Positions 25,199-35,080 are shown, counted from the first letter of the stretch. The stretch is 64,000 nucleotides of DNA from Lepus europaeus (GCF_033115175.1 NC_084834.1:123408475-123472474); one strand, 5' to 3'. Notes: generated from the sequence alone by a model not told the origin. Program-made: numbers and translations.

Positions 25199-26486
25199 GT
25201 GAAAGGTCTTTATTTCACCTTCATTCACAAATGAGAGATTTGCAGGATATAATATTCTGGGCTGGCAGTTTTTCTCTCTTAGTACCTGGGCTGTGTCTCA
25301 CCATTCCCTCCTACCTTGTAGGGTTTCTGATGAGAAATCTGCTGTGAGTCTAATTGGAGATCCTCTGAGAGTAATCTGACGTTTCTCTCTTGCACATTTT
25401 AGGATCTTTTCTTTCTGTTTCACCTTGGTGAGTTTGATTACAACGTGTCATGGGGAGGATCTCTTTTGGTCATATTTACTAGGAGTTCTATGAGCTACCT
25501 GTACTAGGATATCTCTGTCCTTCTCCAAACACAGAAAGTTCTCTTCAAGTATCTCACTAAAAAGGCCTTTTAATCCTTTCTCTCTCTCCATGCCTTCAGG
25601 AACTTCTAGAACTCGAATGTTGGGTTTTTTAATAGCATCCTGTAGATTCTGAACAATATTTTTTAGATTTCTAATTTCCTCTTCTTTTCTTTGGTTTGAC
25701 TGTATACTTTGCTGTGCTCTGTCTTCTAATTCTGATATTCTCTCTTCTGTTTTACTGACTCTGTTTTTTAGGCTCTCTAATGTGTTTGCCATTTGATCTA
25801 TTGAGTTCTTTATCTCATTTTGATTTCACTATCACACTTTACTGTTCTACCAGTTTCTGCATTTCATTTTGATTCCTCCTTAATATTCCATTTTCTCGAA
25901 GGAGATTTTCTATCCTGCCCAGTAAGGAGTTCCGTAGCTCAAGCATTTGTTTTTGAAAACTACTAATTGTTCTTATAAATGTTTTGAAATCCGTATCTTG
26001 CATTTCTTCCATCTCATCATCTTCCTTTTTTTTTCTTTTTTTTTTTTTGACAGGCAGAGTGGACAGTGAGAGAGAGAGACAGAGAGAAAGGTCTTCCTTT
26101 TGCTGTTGGTTCACCCTCCAATGGCCACCATGGTAGGCACGCTGCGGCCGGCACGCCACGCTGATCCGATGGCAGGAGCCAGGGGCTTATCCTGGTCTCC
26201 CATGGGGTGCAGGGCACAAGCACTTGGGCCATCCTCCACTGCACTCCCTGGCCACAGCAGAAAGCTGGACTGGAAGAGGGGCAACCGGGACAGGATCGGT
26301 GCCCCTACTGGGACTAGAACCCAGTGTGCCAGCGCCGCAAGGTGGAGGATTAGCCTAGTGAGCCGCGGTGCCGGCCTCCATCTCATCATCTTCATAATCT
26401 CGGCTTGGGGTGTCTTGTTCATTTGGGGTTGTTAAAATGTCTTCCTTGTTCTTGTTTCCTCAGTTTCTGTGTTTGTTGCTTGGCAT
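25199..26486 (-). pseudogene. L1-B ORF1 remnant, split by L1-C and a SINE
   Basis: Start ATG at 26,484-26,486. A few dozen codons (TPNEQDTPSRDYEDDEM-like region) precede the SINE at 26,025-26,376. The coiled coil and RRM-like part continue at 25,448-26,024 in two frames, broken near 25,830, and the C-terminal domain runs into the L1-C junction. Confidence 0.8.
26025..26376 (-). mobile_element. C-repeat SINE inside L1-B ORF1
   Basis: Full-length C-repeat with a 17-bp perfect target-site duplication, TCCATCTCATCATCTTC, at 26,008-26,024 and 26,377-26,393. It has the GGCCGGC start, a B-box-like GGTTCTAGTCC and a long A-rich tail. The perfect duplication suggests a fairly recent insertion. Confidence 0.95.
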
Positions 26487-27505
26487 TGTGGAGATATCCT
26501 TTGGATTCTTCTTCCCTAGATGTGGTGTTTTTTCTTGTTATACTATGACTGTATTAAGTGGACTTCTGCTTTTGATGGAGCCTTAGAGGCTTGAGCTGGG
26601 TGTGGCCAGAGAGCTCTGTTTGGTTCCTCAGGATTAAGGGTGTGCCAAAGGTGACAATCCCAGGTTAGGTGTGGTAAATCTCTCTTTTTTTGATTCAAAA
26701 GGGAAGCAATTCTGCACAGCTGAGTGGAATTGAAGGTAGTTAGCAGGCGAAAGATACACCCACAGGAGCCAGAGATTGGAAGCTCTTTCCCAAGGACCAC
26801 ACAGGGAATCTCTGCTGCCCTCAGTGTGGGCTCCAATTCTCCTGCAGTCTCCCACTGGGTTGCCAGGGTTACCAAATTGTAGCGTCTCTAGAGAGTACTC
26901 ATGTGAATTCCGTGAGTTCTGTCACCCACCATCTCTTTTTTCACAGTCTCAGTTCATTAGCACCACACATTCACTAGGTCCTAATCTCTTGTTATTTCAC
27001 CCCCCACCCAGAGTCAGGTTTTTCTGCTTGGCTGAAGGCAGGTGCAGACCTGAGGTTGCCCCGCTTATGACATATGTGCAAAATGGTGCCTGCTCCTTGT
27101 CTTGTTCACCTATGAGAGGTGAGTGGAGAGAGAGAAACTCGTGTCTGTATCAGTCCCTTTTTTTCCCCTCTCTCTCCTAGTTAGCCTGGTGAACTTTTCC
27201 CCATGGAGTTTCAAGCCTTGTTCCCTCTAGTCTCCTCTTTCCGCTTCTCTGCTGGTGTCTCGGGCTATTGAGGGTCGGCTTACCTCGCGTTCCAGCACTG
27301 GTGCGTTGATTCTGCCCTGGTGTCCAGAACTACGAGCTCCCATGCTCTTCACGCAGATCCACTGTGAATCACTAGTTCTGGAAGAGTTTCCTCTGCTGTT
27401 TCTTCCCCTACTCTTCCTTGAACCTGCAGCATCTCTACTTTTATTAAACAGTCTGTTCTCAGACTACCAGTGTGCTCCCTTCCTATTCTGCCATCTTGCC
27501 CAGGG
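26487..27505 (-). promoter_or_regulatory. L1-B 5' UTR
   Basis: Leader homologous to those of L1-1 and L1-C, ending at the GCCATCTTG motif (27,489-27,497). It is the closest L1 promoter-like sequence to the gene array, but it would fire leftwards, away from it. Confidence 0.65.
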
Positions 27506-27510
27506 CTATA

Positions 27511-27834
27511 CTTTTTTTTTTGACAGACAGAGTGGACAGTGACAGAGAGAAATGTAGAGAAAGGTCTTCCTCTTCTGTTGCTTCATGCCCCAATGGCCAC
27601 TGCGGCCAGCGCACTATGCTGATCCGAAGCCAGGAGCCAGGTGCTTCTCCTAGTCTCCCATTTGGGTGCAGGAACCAAACACTTGGGCCATCCTCCACTG
27701 CACTCCCAGGCCACAGCAGAGAGTTGTTCTGGAAGAGGAGAAATTGGAACAGAATCCAGCAACCGACCAGGACTAGAACCTGGGGTGATGGCACCACAAG
27801 CAGAAGATTAGCCTATTAAGCCGCAGTGCGGGCC
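27511..27834 (-). mobile_element. C-repeat SINE at the nest/array boundary
   Basis: C-repeat with a T-run at 27,512, CAGACAGAGTGGACAG, the CT tract and a tRNA-like head ending in GCAGTGCGGGCC. More diverged than the SINE at 26,025. No clear target-site duplication. It separates the L1-B 5' end from the first bases of the array. Confidence 0.88.
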
Positions 27835-27847
27835 TCTCATTATACTA

Positions 27848-28174
27848 TTTTTTTAACGCTTTATTTATGAATTTGAAATGTAGATTTACATAGAGGGAGA
27901 GAGTGAGGGAAAGAGAAGTCATCTTTCCACTGGTTCACTCCTGAAAGTGCCACAACAGGCGAGCTGTGCCTATCCACATCCTTGAGCCAGGAGCTTCTTC
28001 CAGGTCTCCCCTGTAGGTACAGAGGCCCAAGGTTGTCAGCCACCTTGTCCTGCTTTTCCAGGCCATAACAGAGAGCTGGATCGGAAGTCAAGCAGCTGGC
28101 TCTCGAACCAGTGCCCATATGGGATCCCAGCACGGCAGGTGGCAGCTTTACCTGCTATGCCACGGTGCTGGCCC
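27848..28174 (-). mobile_element. C-repeat SINE at the left edge of the array (unit 1)
   Basis: Older-type C-repeat with a GGTTCGAGAGCC B-box-like element. It is homologous to the SINE downstream of every gene copy, but its tail half differs: it lacks the long GA run and has GTAGATTTACATAGAGGGAG instead. This is the least homogenised part of the array. Confidence 0.88.
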
Positions 28175-29096
28175 CTCCGTGATGTGTTGATACGTGCTTC
28201 CATTTCTGAAATGAAACCAAGAAGAACGCTGGAAAGACTCATCGTTGAAACTAGGTTTCTTTATTGGGTAAACCCTTAGAAAGGCATACTTTAATTTCCT
28301 TGTTTTAGGTTTACAGTTTGTAATGGTTTACTTTATTTCAAACATGGCACACACACACACACACACCCACACACTCACACACACCTGTTTGAAAACACAT
28401 TTCACAGTTAACTCTCATAATGCAATTCATTAAGGACAGAGGTCATGTGTGGAGGTTAGTACACTGTGATTTCCGTTGTGAATTTAACAAACACAAACGG
28501 TGGCAATTCTGGAGGACTAAGGGCTCCTGTTCAGTAGCATGGGATGACCACACAATGTTGTTGATGCTTAAAGACAACGGTTGATTTCCAGAGGCTCCTA
28601 GGAGGTCAAACGAAACTGCCAGGGACTGTGACAACCTGAGGCCATACCTTGTGGTAAGAGAGAGGGCCATGAGGTTCGGTTCGCCCTGGCTATTGACTTC
28701 GAGAAATCTGTCACCAGACTTCCATGAGAGGTGATGGAGAGGAAAGCATGAAGCATTGTGGTTTGTAGCCCAACGAGAAGGAGGCCGGTACTCCCCATCT
28801 TTCTCAGCGGCATCAGAATGCCTTCATGAAGCACAGAGTTCTGTGCCTGCAATCTCAACAATCGCTTAGTGACACGCGGTAAAGCTCACATCTCTATCCA
28901 ACCTTGTGGCCTCACACAAAACACAGTGTCTCAGCCCTTGCCAATGCAGGAGACATATCCATTTGGTTCCAACCTAAGATTCCAATTCCCCCTTAGGACA
29001 GTTAATAAGGACAAACCCTTTGCACTTGCAACTCCAAACACGGAACTCGTGCACTGTCACCCAACCACATAACCGGGACGTACTCTTTCACTAACA
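28175..29096 (-). other. Copy 1 downstream region / probable 3' UTR
   Basis: About 0.9 kb between the stop codon and the SINE, present in every unit. In gene orientation AATAAA occurs at 28,337-28,332 and at 28,265-28,260, roughly 760 and 830 nt past the stop, so the mRNA could end near 28,240. A CA/CACAC tract (28,347-28,385) varies between units. An 87-codon open frame here lacks an ATG and is not called. Confidence 0.6.
28260..28265 (-). terminator. Candidate poly-A signal of copy 1
   Basis: AATAAA in gene orientation, within CCCAATAAAGAAACC; the same block recurs downstream of all copies. A second AATAAA lies at 28,332-28,337. Which is used is not visible. Confidence 0.45.
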
Positions 29097-30695
29097 TCAC
29101 CGGAACAGCAACAACAGAGGCCTCTTGGCATGTTTGTTCTTCCTCTTGGGGGGTTTGCTCCTTCCTCCCAGACGAGGGAGGTTGCCAGGATTCATGGCCA
29201 CCTGCTCAGCGATGTGCCCAGCTGCCCCGTGCAGCAGGGACCTTTCCTGGTCAGGATGGTGCTTCCTCATCCCTGCGGCAGATCTTGCCTGGTGAATGAC
29301 GATCGCATTGCCAGGCAGCGTGGGCTCCACTATCCTGAGGCTGAGTGCGCTTGTTGGTCGGTTCTGGGCTCGGAGGGATTGCCACTGATCGAAGGTGAAT
29401 TCCTGAGTTGTTTGCTCCAAGTGCTCCTCGGACTCTGCAGCTTCACTAGGGGAAGGCCTTTCCAGCTCTCCTGGTGTGTGCTGGCCGTGTGTGTTGTCAG
29501 CCTCAAAGTCGGATGGTCCCCTGCCTGGAGACACTGTCCCATGTTCTCCTCCAAATCCACTCTTCCGCACATAAAACAGCACGTAGGCCCTTTGATTCAG
29601 GACACAAGTGATGTCACAGGCAGTTACCTTAGCGTCATCCATTTTATACCAGTGGCCAGTGCCAGCTTTGACATAGCAGAAGTAGTGTCCTGATTGACAC
29701 CTGCGGCCAACATGGACGAGAACCGCATAGAGAACATAGTGCAGTGGCCTCCCGTTCTGCTGAGACATGTAAGGTCTCATGTCCAGGCACTCGGGATAGT
29801 GCACTTGTCCTCCGAGTTTCTCACCCGTGAAAGCAGAAAACCGTTTCAATACCAAGAGAAGCACGTCGCCAGCCGATTGCAAGGTGAGTGTCTTGGAAGC
29901 AGCTGTCTTCTTTAGGCAGGTAGCACAGTGATAGGCGTTTTCTCCATCCAGCTCTTCAGGTTGCACCAAGTGCTGCAAAGCTTGCTCCACACTGTCAGCT
30001 GTCTGGATATCCAACGCGATCTCCAGGTAAGGGTCCAAGGTGTCTGAGATGCCTTGGCACTGGAGACATTGGATTTGAGACCTCCAGTGTCCTCCAAATA
30101 GCTGCTGGGATGGAGCTTTGTCCTCTTGGGGAGCCACCGCGTTCATGAGCCCAGGCAGACCTGCTGCCTTCAGGACATCCAGAGCAAACATCAGAAATTC
30201 GTGGGCGTCTTCCTGCCTGTTTGTGTGAAAGCCAGCAGCCAGCACTTGACAGGGCTGGATCACGTCCCCAGGACTGTGGAGGGCCCCGAGAAAGTGAGTT
30301 TCCACGGCACACAGAATGCAGCGATCCGCGCGACGGCAGCTTTGAGAATGCACCTGGGACAGCATATAGTTGGCGAGGGGTGGGGTGTACGTGAGACACT
30401 GCAGGGCTGCATTCAGGTAGCAGGTGTTGCCCGTATTCTGCAGACCGGCCCCAATGCCATAAGGTCTCTTCCAGCTGCAGCTCAGAGAAGCTCCTCCGCT
30501 GGGAGCCAGATGGGTCGGCCCCGAAGCCAAATCACTTTGCAGCTGGAGCTCTTTCTGAGGTGAGGCTGGTGATTTCCCTGGGAGACAAACACCACAATGA
30601 GCATCATCCCCATCGGAGTTAGAATGTGCAAGTGGGAGTTTGTGCAAGTCATTCAAGTGGAACTCACCTTGCTTGAGAGGTGAAGCAGCCATCAT
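29097..30695 (-). CDS. USP17L: USP17-like deubiquitinase, copy 1
   Basis: Ubiquitin-specific cysteine protease of the USP17/DUB family, which removes ubiquitin from substrate proteins. Human and mouse relatives act in cell-cycle and cytokine signalling and in germline or early-embryo settings. From the first ATG (30,693-30,695; the frame upstream has only a GTG and then a stop) it encodes 532 aa, close to about 530 in human USP17. The Cys box GLQNTGNTCYLNAALQCL has the nucleophile C92. QEDAHEFLMF is at 161-170. The zinc-ribbon cysteines are C210/C213 and C257/C260. The LVLKRF core is at 281-286. The His box [11 protein letters not shown] has H337, followed by WYKMDD with D353. The C-terminal 150 residues are hydrophilic, with a conserved NAIVIHQ block (463-469) and a basic end ([14 protein letters not shown]). 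All catalytic residues are present. It is specific in having Ile at position 455 (LRIVEP) where other copies have Thr. A 90-nt in-frame intron near the N-terminus is possible. Confidence 0.95.
   Translation of the reverse strand: MMAASPLKQGEFHLNDLHKLPLAHSNSDGDDAHCGVCLPGKSPASPQKELQLQSDLASGPTHLAPSGGASLSCSWKRPYGIGAGLQNTGNTCYLNAALQCLTYTPPLANYMLSQVHSQSCRRADRCILCAVETHFLGALHSPGDVIQPCQVLAAGFHTNRQEDAHEFLMFALDVLKAAGLPGLMNAVAPQEDKAPSQQLFGGHWRSQIQCLQCQGISDTLDPYLEIALDIQTADSVEQALQHLVQPEELDGENAYHCATCLKKTAASKTLTLQSAGDVLLLVLKRFSAFTGEKLGGQVHYPECLDMRPYMSQQNGRPLHYVLYAVLVHVGRRCQSGHYFCYVKAGTGHWYKMDDAKVTACDITCVLNQRAYVLFYVRKSGFGGEHGTVSPGRGPSDFEADNTHGQHTPGELERPSPSEAAESEEHLEQTTQEFTFDQWQSLRAQNRPTSALSLRIVEPTLPGNAIVIHQARSAAGMRKHHPDQERSLLHGAAGHIAEQVAMNPGNLPRLGGRSKPPKRKNKHAKRPLLLLFR
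30578..30667 (-). other. Candidate 90-nt in-frame intron of copy 1
   Basis: In gene orientation the donor is CAAG|GTGAGT at 30,667, matching the consensus. A branch-point-like TTCTAAC has its adenosine at 30,619, 41 nt before a pyrimidine-rich acceptor GTTTGTCTCCCAG|G at 30,578. Splicing would join codon 10 in phase 1 and remove 30 residues (after the first nine) without changing frame. The same elements occur in copies 2-9, 28 to 117 nt inside each start codon; copy 9 has one base change just before the donor (GAAG|GTGAGT). Confidence 0.5.
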
Positions 30696-31255
30696 GTCTC
30701 CAGGAGCCACTGTCACAAGGCAGCAAGATGCTTCCGTCTCTCAGACTGTCCTCCAAGGTTCACCCGGTCGGTCCTCTCCCCGCACCTTTTCTAGTCCACA
30801 CTGCACGCCACACCCTGGACCTGCTACAGGACCCACCCATCAGCTTCCAGCCCTTCATGGGATTAGGGGCCTTAGGGTGTGGTCTCACGCCCTGACAGCC
30901 TCTGGGGCTTTAGCCACTTGATTACACTACCAGGGGAAGATGCATGTGAAGGATGCGGCTTTCATCTGCCTCGTGGAACTTGGTTGCCATGATGTGCTTC
31001 TAGGTGCCTTGGAGTTCTTCAAGGAACACAAAGAAGAATGCTGGAGAGACTGATGGCTGAAAGCAGGTTGTTGTGTTTCTTTTTTGGAGCCCTTATAAAG
31101 GCACATTTTCACTTTTTTTCGTTTTGCAATTATTTACATATTCTCCAAAGAAGCTTTTGAGGTATGGAATACAACCCTTCCAACCCTTCTCTTCATTCAT
31201 CTGCCATTCCCCGTCCCATTCTCCACTACGATATATTTTCTTCTTTGTAAATGTG
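30696..31255 (-). promoter_or_regulatory. Upstream region of copy 1 (putative promoter)
   Basis: About 560 bp between the start codon and the upstream SINE, repeated in each unit. It contains GGGATTAGGG (30,859-30,868) and TTGATTACAC (30,918-30,927), homeobox-type core motifs. Unit 1 alone has CTTATAAAGG (31,092-31,101), a TATA-like sequence about 400 nt upstream of the ATG; other units read CTAATAAAGG. No start site can be fixed from sequence. Confidence 0.4.
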
Positions 31256-31305
31256 TATTTATTTATTTGAAAGCTAGTGTTACACAGATCGAGGAGAGGC
31301 AGAGT

Positions 31306-31347
<42 letters not shown>

Positions 31348-31597
31348 TCCATCCGATTACTCCCTCCCCAACTGGCCCCAACGGCCAGAGCTGCACCAAT
31401 GCGGAGCCAGGAGCTAGGAGCTTGCTCCATGTCTCCCATGCGGGTACAGGTGGCCAAGGGCTTGGGCCATCTTCTCCTGCTATCCAAGGCCATAACAGAG
31501 AGCTGGATTGGAAGTGGATCTCAAACCAGCGCCCATATGGGTTGCCGGCGGCATTTCAGGACAGGGCTTTAACCCACTGCACCACAGCCACGGCCCC
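31256..31597 (-). mobile_element. C-repeat SINE upstream of copy 1 (SINE-b)
   Basis: Older C-repeat: tail AAATAAATAAAT, a GA/CT tract at 31,313-31,344, body and a GGCCGTGG head. It differs from the later SINE-b copies by a 10-bp deletion within the B-box region (GAAGTGGATCTCAAACC). Confidence 0.88.
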
Positions 31598-31607
31598 TAT
31601 ACTACTT

Positions 31608-31699
31608 TTCTAAGATTTACATATCAATTTGAAAGGTGCAGTTAATTAGAGGCACTGGGAGGGAAGCAAGAAGGGATTAGGAGTGAAAGAGATAGGGAC

Positions 31700-31746
<47 letters not shown>

Positions 31747-31999
31747 CCTTCCACTGGTTCATTCCCGAAATTGCCACGACAGGCGAGCTGTGCCTATCCA
31801 CAGCCTTGAGCCAGGAGCTTCTTCCAGGTCTCCCCTGTAGGTACAGAGGCCCAAGGTTGTCAGCCACCTTGTCCTGCTTTTCCAGGCCATAACAGAGAGC
31901 TGGATCGGAAGTCAAGCAGCTGGCTCTCGAACCAGTGCCCATATGGGATCCCAGCACGGCAGGTGGCAGCTTGACCTGCTATGCCACGGTGCTGGCCCC
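31608..31999 (-). mobile_element. C-repeat SINE downstream of copy 2 (SINE-a)
   Basis: Second SINE of the spacer, with a GGTTCGAGAGC B-box-like element. Its GA tract begins GATAGGGACAGACAGTGAGAG, unlike the GATAGAGATAGAGATAG start seen in the following units. Confidence 0.88.
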
Positions 32000-32922
32000 T
32001 CCGTGATGTGTTGATACGTGCTTCCATTTCTGAAATGAAACCAAGAAGAACGCTGGAAAGACTCATCGTTGAAACTAGGTTTCTTTATTGGGTAAACCCT
32101 TAGAAAGGCATACTTTAATTTCCTTGTTTTAGGTTTACAGTTTGTAATGGTTTCCTTTATTTCAAACATGGCACACACACACACCCACACACTCACACAC
32201 TCACAAACACCTGTTTGAAAACACATTTCACAGTTAACTCTCATAATGCAATTCATTAAGGACAGAGGTCCTGTGTGGAGGTTAGTACACTGTGATTTCC
32301 GTTGTGAATTTAACAACCACAAACGGTGGCAATTCTGGAGCATTAAGGGCTCCTGTTCAGTAGCATGGGATGACCACACAATGTTGTTGATGCTTAAAGA
32401 CAACGGTTGATTTCCAGAGGCTCCTAGGAGGTCAAACGAAACTGCCAGGGACTGTGACAACCTGAGGCCATACCTTGTGGTAAGAGAGAGGGCCATGAGG
32501 TTCGGTTCGCCCTGGCTATTGACTTCGAGAAATCTGTCACCAGACTTCCATGAGAGGTGATGGAGAGGAAAGCATGAAGCATTGTGGTTTGTAGCCCAAC
32601 GAGAAGGAGGCCGGTACTCCCCATCTTTCTCAGCGGCATCAGAATGCCTTCATGAAGCACAGAGTTCTGTGCCTGCAATCTCAACAATCGCTTAGTGACA
32701 CGCGGTAAAGCTCACATCTCTATCCAACCTTGTGGCCTCACACAAAACACAGTGTCTCAGCCCTTGCCAATGCAGGAGACATATCCATTTGGTTCCAACC
32801 TAAGATTCCAATTCCCCCTTAGGACAGTTAATAAGGACAAACCCTTTGCACTTGCAACTCCAAACACGGAACTCGTGCACTGTCACCCAACCACATAACC
32901 GGGACGTACTCTTTCACTAACA

Positions 32923-34521
32923 TCACCGGAACAGCAACAACAGAGGCCTCTTGGCATGTTTGTTCTTCCTCTTGGGGGGTTTGCTCCTTCCTCCCAGACG
33001 AGGGAGGTTGCCAGGATTCATGGCCACCTGCTCAGCGATGTGCCCAGCAGCCCCGTGCAGCAGGGACCTTTCCTGGTCAGGATGGTGCTTCCTCATCCCT
33101 GCGGCAGATCTTGCCTGGTGAATGACGATCGCATTGCCAGGCAGCGTGGGCTCCACTGTCCTGAGGCTGAGTGCGCTTGTTGGTCGGTTCTGGGCTCGGA
33201 GGGATTGCCACTGATCGAAGGTGAATTCCTGAGTTGTTTGCTCCAAGTGCTCCTCGGACTCTGCAGCTTCACTAGGGGAAGGCCTTTCCAGCTCTCCTGG
33301 TGTGTGCTGGCCGTGTGTGTTGTCAGCCTCAAAGTCGGATGGTCCCCTGCCTGGAGACACTGTCCCATGTTCTCCTCCAAATCCACTCTTCCGCACATAA
33401 AACAGCACGTAGGCCCTTTGATTCAGGACACAAGTGATGTCACAGGCAGTTACCTTAGCGTCATCCATTTTATACCAGTGGCCAGTGCCAGCTTTGACAT
33501 AGCAGAAGTAGTGTCCTGATTGACACCTGCGGCCAACATGGACGAGAACCGCATAGAGAACATAGTGCAGTGGCCTCCCGTTCTGCTGAGACATGTAAGG
33601 TCTCATGTCCAGGCACTCGGGATAGTGCACTTGTCCTCCGAGTTTCTCACCCGTGAAAGCAGAAAACCGTTTCAATACCTAGAGAAGCACGTCGCCAGCC
33701 GATTGCAAGGTGAGTGTCTTGGAAGCAGCTGTCTTCTTTAGGCAGGTAGCACAGTGATAGGCGTTTTCTCCATCCAGCTCTTCAGGTTGCACCAAGTGCT
33801 GCAAAGCTTGCTCCACACTGTCGGCTGTCTGGATATCCAACGCGATCTCCAGGTAAGGGTCCAAGGTGTCTGAGATGCCTTGGCACTGGAGACATTGGAT
33901 TTGAGACCTCCAGTGTCCTCCAAATAGCTGCTGGGATGGAGCTTTGTCCTCTTGGGGAGCCACCGCGTTCATGAGCCCAGGCAGACCTGCTGCCTTCAGG
34001 ACATCCAGAGCAAACATCAGAAATTCGTGGGCGTCTTCCTGCCTGTTTGTGTGAAAGCCAGCAGCCAGCACTTGACAGGGCTGGATCATGTCCCCAGGAC
34101 TGTGGAGGGCCCCGAGAAAGTGAGTTTCCACGGCACACAGAATGCAGCGATCCGCGCGACGGCAGCTTTGAGAATGCACCTGGGACAGCATATAGTTGGC
34201 GAGGGGTGGGGTATACGTGAGACACTGCAGGGCTGCATTCAGGTAGCAGGTGTTGCCCGTATTCTGCAGACCGGCCCCAATGCCATAAGGTCTCTTCCAG
34301 CTGCAGCTCAGAGAAGCTCCTCCACTGGGAGCCAGATGGGTCGGCCCCGAAGCCAAATCACTTTGCAGCTGGAGCTCTTTCTGAGGTGAGGCTGGTGATT
34401 TCCCTGGGAGACAAACACCACAATGAGCATCATCCCCATCGGAGTTAGAATGTGCAAGTGGGAGTTTGTGCAAGTCATTCAAGTGGAACTCACCTTGCTT
34501 GAGAGGTGAAGCAGCCATCAT
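32923..34521 (-). pseudogene. USP17L: USP17-like copy 2, nonsense at codon 281
   Basis: Same 1,599-bp frame as copy 1 with ATG at 34,519-34,521. Codon 281 is TAG (33,679-33,681) instead of TTG, from a single change at 33,680. A product would keep the Cys box (C92) and all four zinc cysteines but lose the LKRF core, the His box and the C-terminus, so it cannot be an active protease. The frame beyond the stop is open and intact, which suggests a young mutation. It carries M145 (GDMIQP) where most copies have V. Copy 4 has the same stop and the same M. Confidence 0.93.
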
Positions 34522-35080
34522 GTCTCCAGGAGCCACTGTCACAAGGCAGCAAGATGCTTCCGTCTCTCAGACTGTCCTCCAAGGTTCACCCGGTCGGTCC
34601 TCTCCCCGCACCTTTTCTAGTCCACACTGCACGCCACACCCTGGACCTGCTACAGGACCCACCCATCAGCTTCCAGCCCTTCATGGGATTAGGGGCCTTA
34701 GGGTGTGGTCTCACGCCCTGACAGCCTCTGGGCCTTTAGCCACTTGATTACACTACCTGGGGAAGATGCATGTGAAGGATACGGCTTTCATCTGCCTTGT
34801 GGAACTTGGTTGCCATGATGTGCTTCTAGGTGCCTTGGAGTTCTTCAAGGAACACAAAGAAGAATGCTGGAGAGACTGATGGCTGAAAGCAGGTTGTTGT
34901 GTTTCTTTTTTGGAGCCCTAATAAAGGAACATTTTCACTTTTTTTCGTTTTGCAATTATTTACATATTCTCCAAAGAAGCTTTTGAGGTATGGAATACAA
35001 CCCTTCCAACCCTTCTCTTCATTCATCTGCCATTCCCCGTCCCATGCTCCACTATGATATATTTTCTTCTTTGTAAATGT

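Larger units (their letters stand above)
25199..27505 (-). mobile_element. L1-B part 3: ORF1 and 5' UTR
   Basis: 5' section of L1-B beyond the L1-C insertion. It holds the rest of ORF1 (25,199-26,486, interrupted by a SINE) and a 5' UTR (26,487-27,505) ending in the TGCCATCTTGCCC site. Joined conceptually to 9,431-14,270 and 17,381-17,547 it gives one full-length L1. Confidence 0.86.

Noticed and set aside
28598-28861. 87-codon minus-strand frame downstream of each copy
   Set aside because: It begins at a TTG, not an ATG, and lies in probable 3' UTR. Its repetition merely reflects unit identity.
29130-29693. 187-codon plus-strand frame with an ATG, present in all copies
   Set aside because: It lies antisense inside the protease gene. 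The units are nearly identical, so its conservation carries no information. No family resemblance was seen.
29097-30695. Single processed retrocopy of a multi-exon USP gene
   Set aside because: There is no poly-A tail or target-site duplication at the frame ends, and family members are naturally near-intronless. The repeated flanks show segmental tandem duplication instead.
30696-30716. Seven-codon N-terminal extension of the protease frame
   Set aside because: It would need a GTG start. The first ATG in frame is at 30,693-30,695 and an in-frame stop lies a short way upstream of the GTG.
31263-31493. Low-complexity frames rich in SLSLSL or RERERE near the spacers
   Set aside because: These are translations of GA/CT tracts in SINE tails, not proteins.
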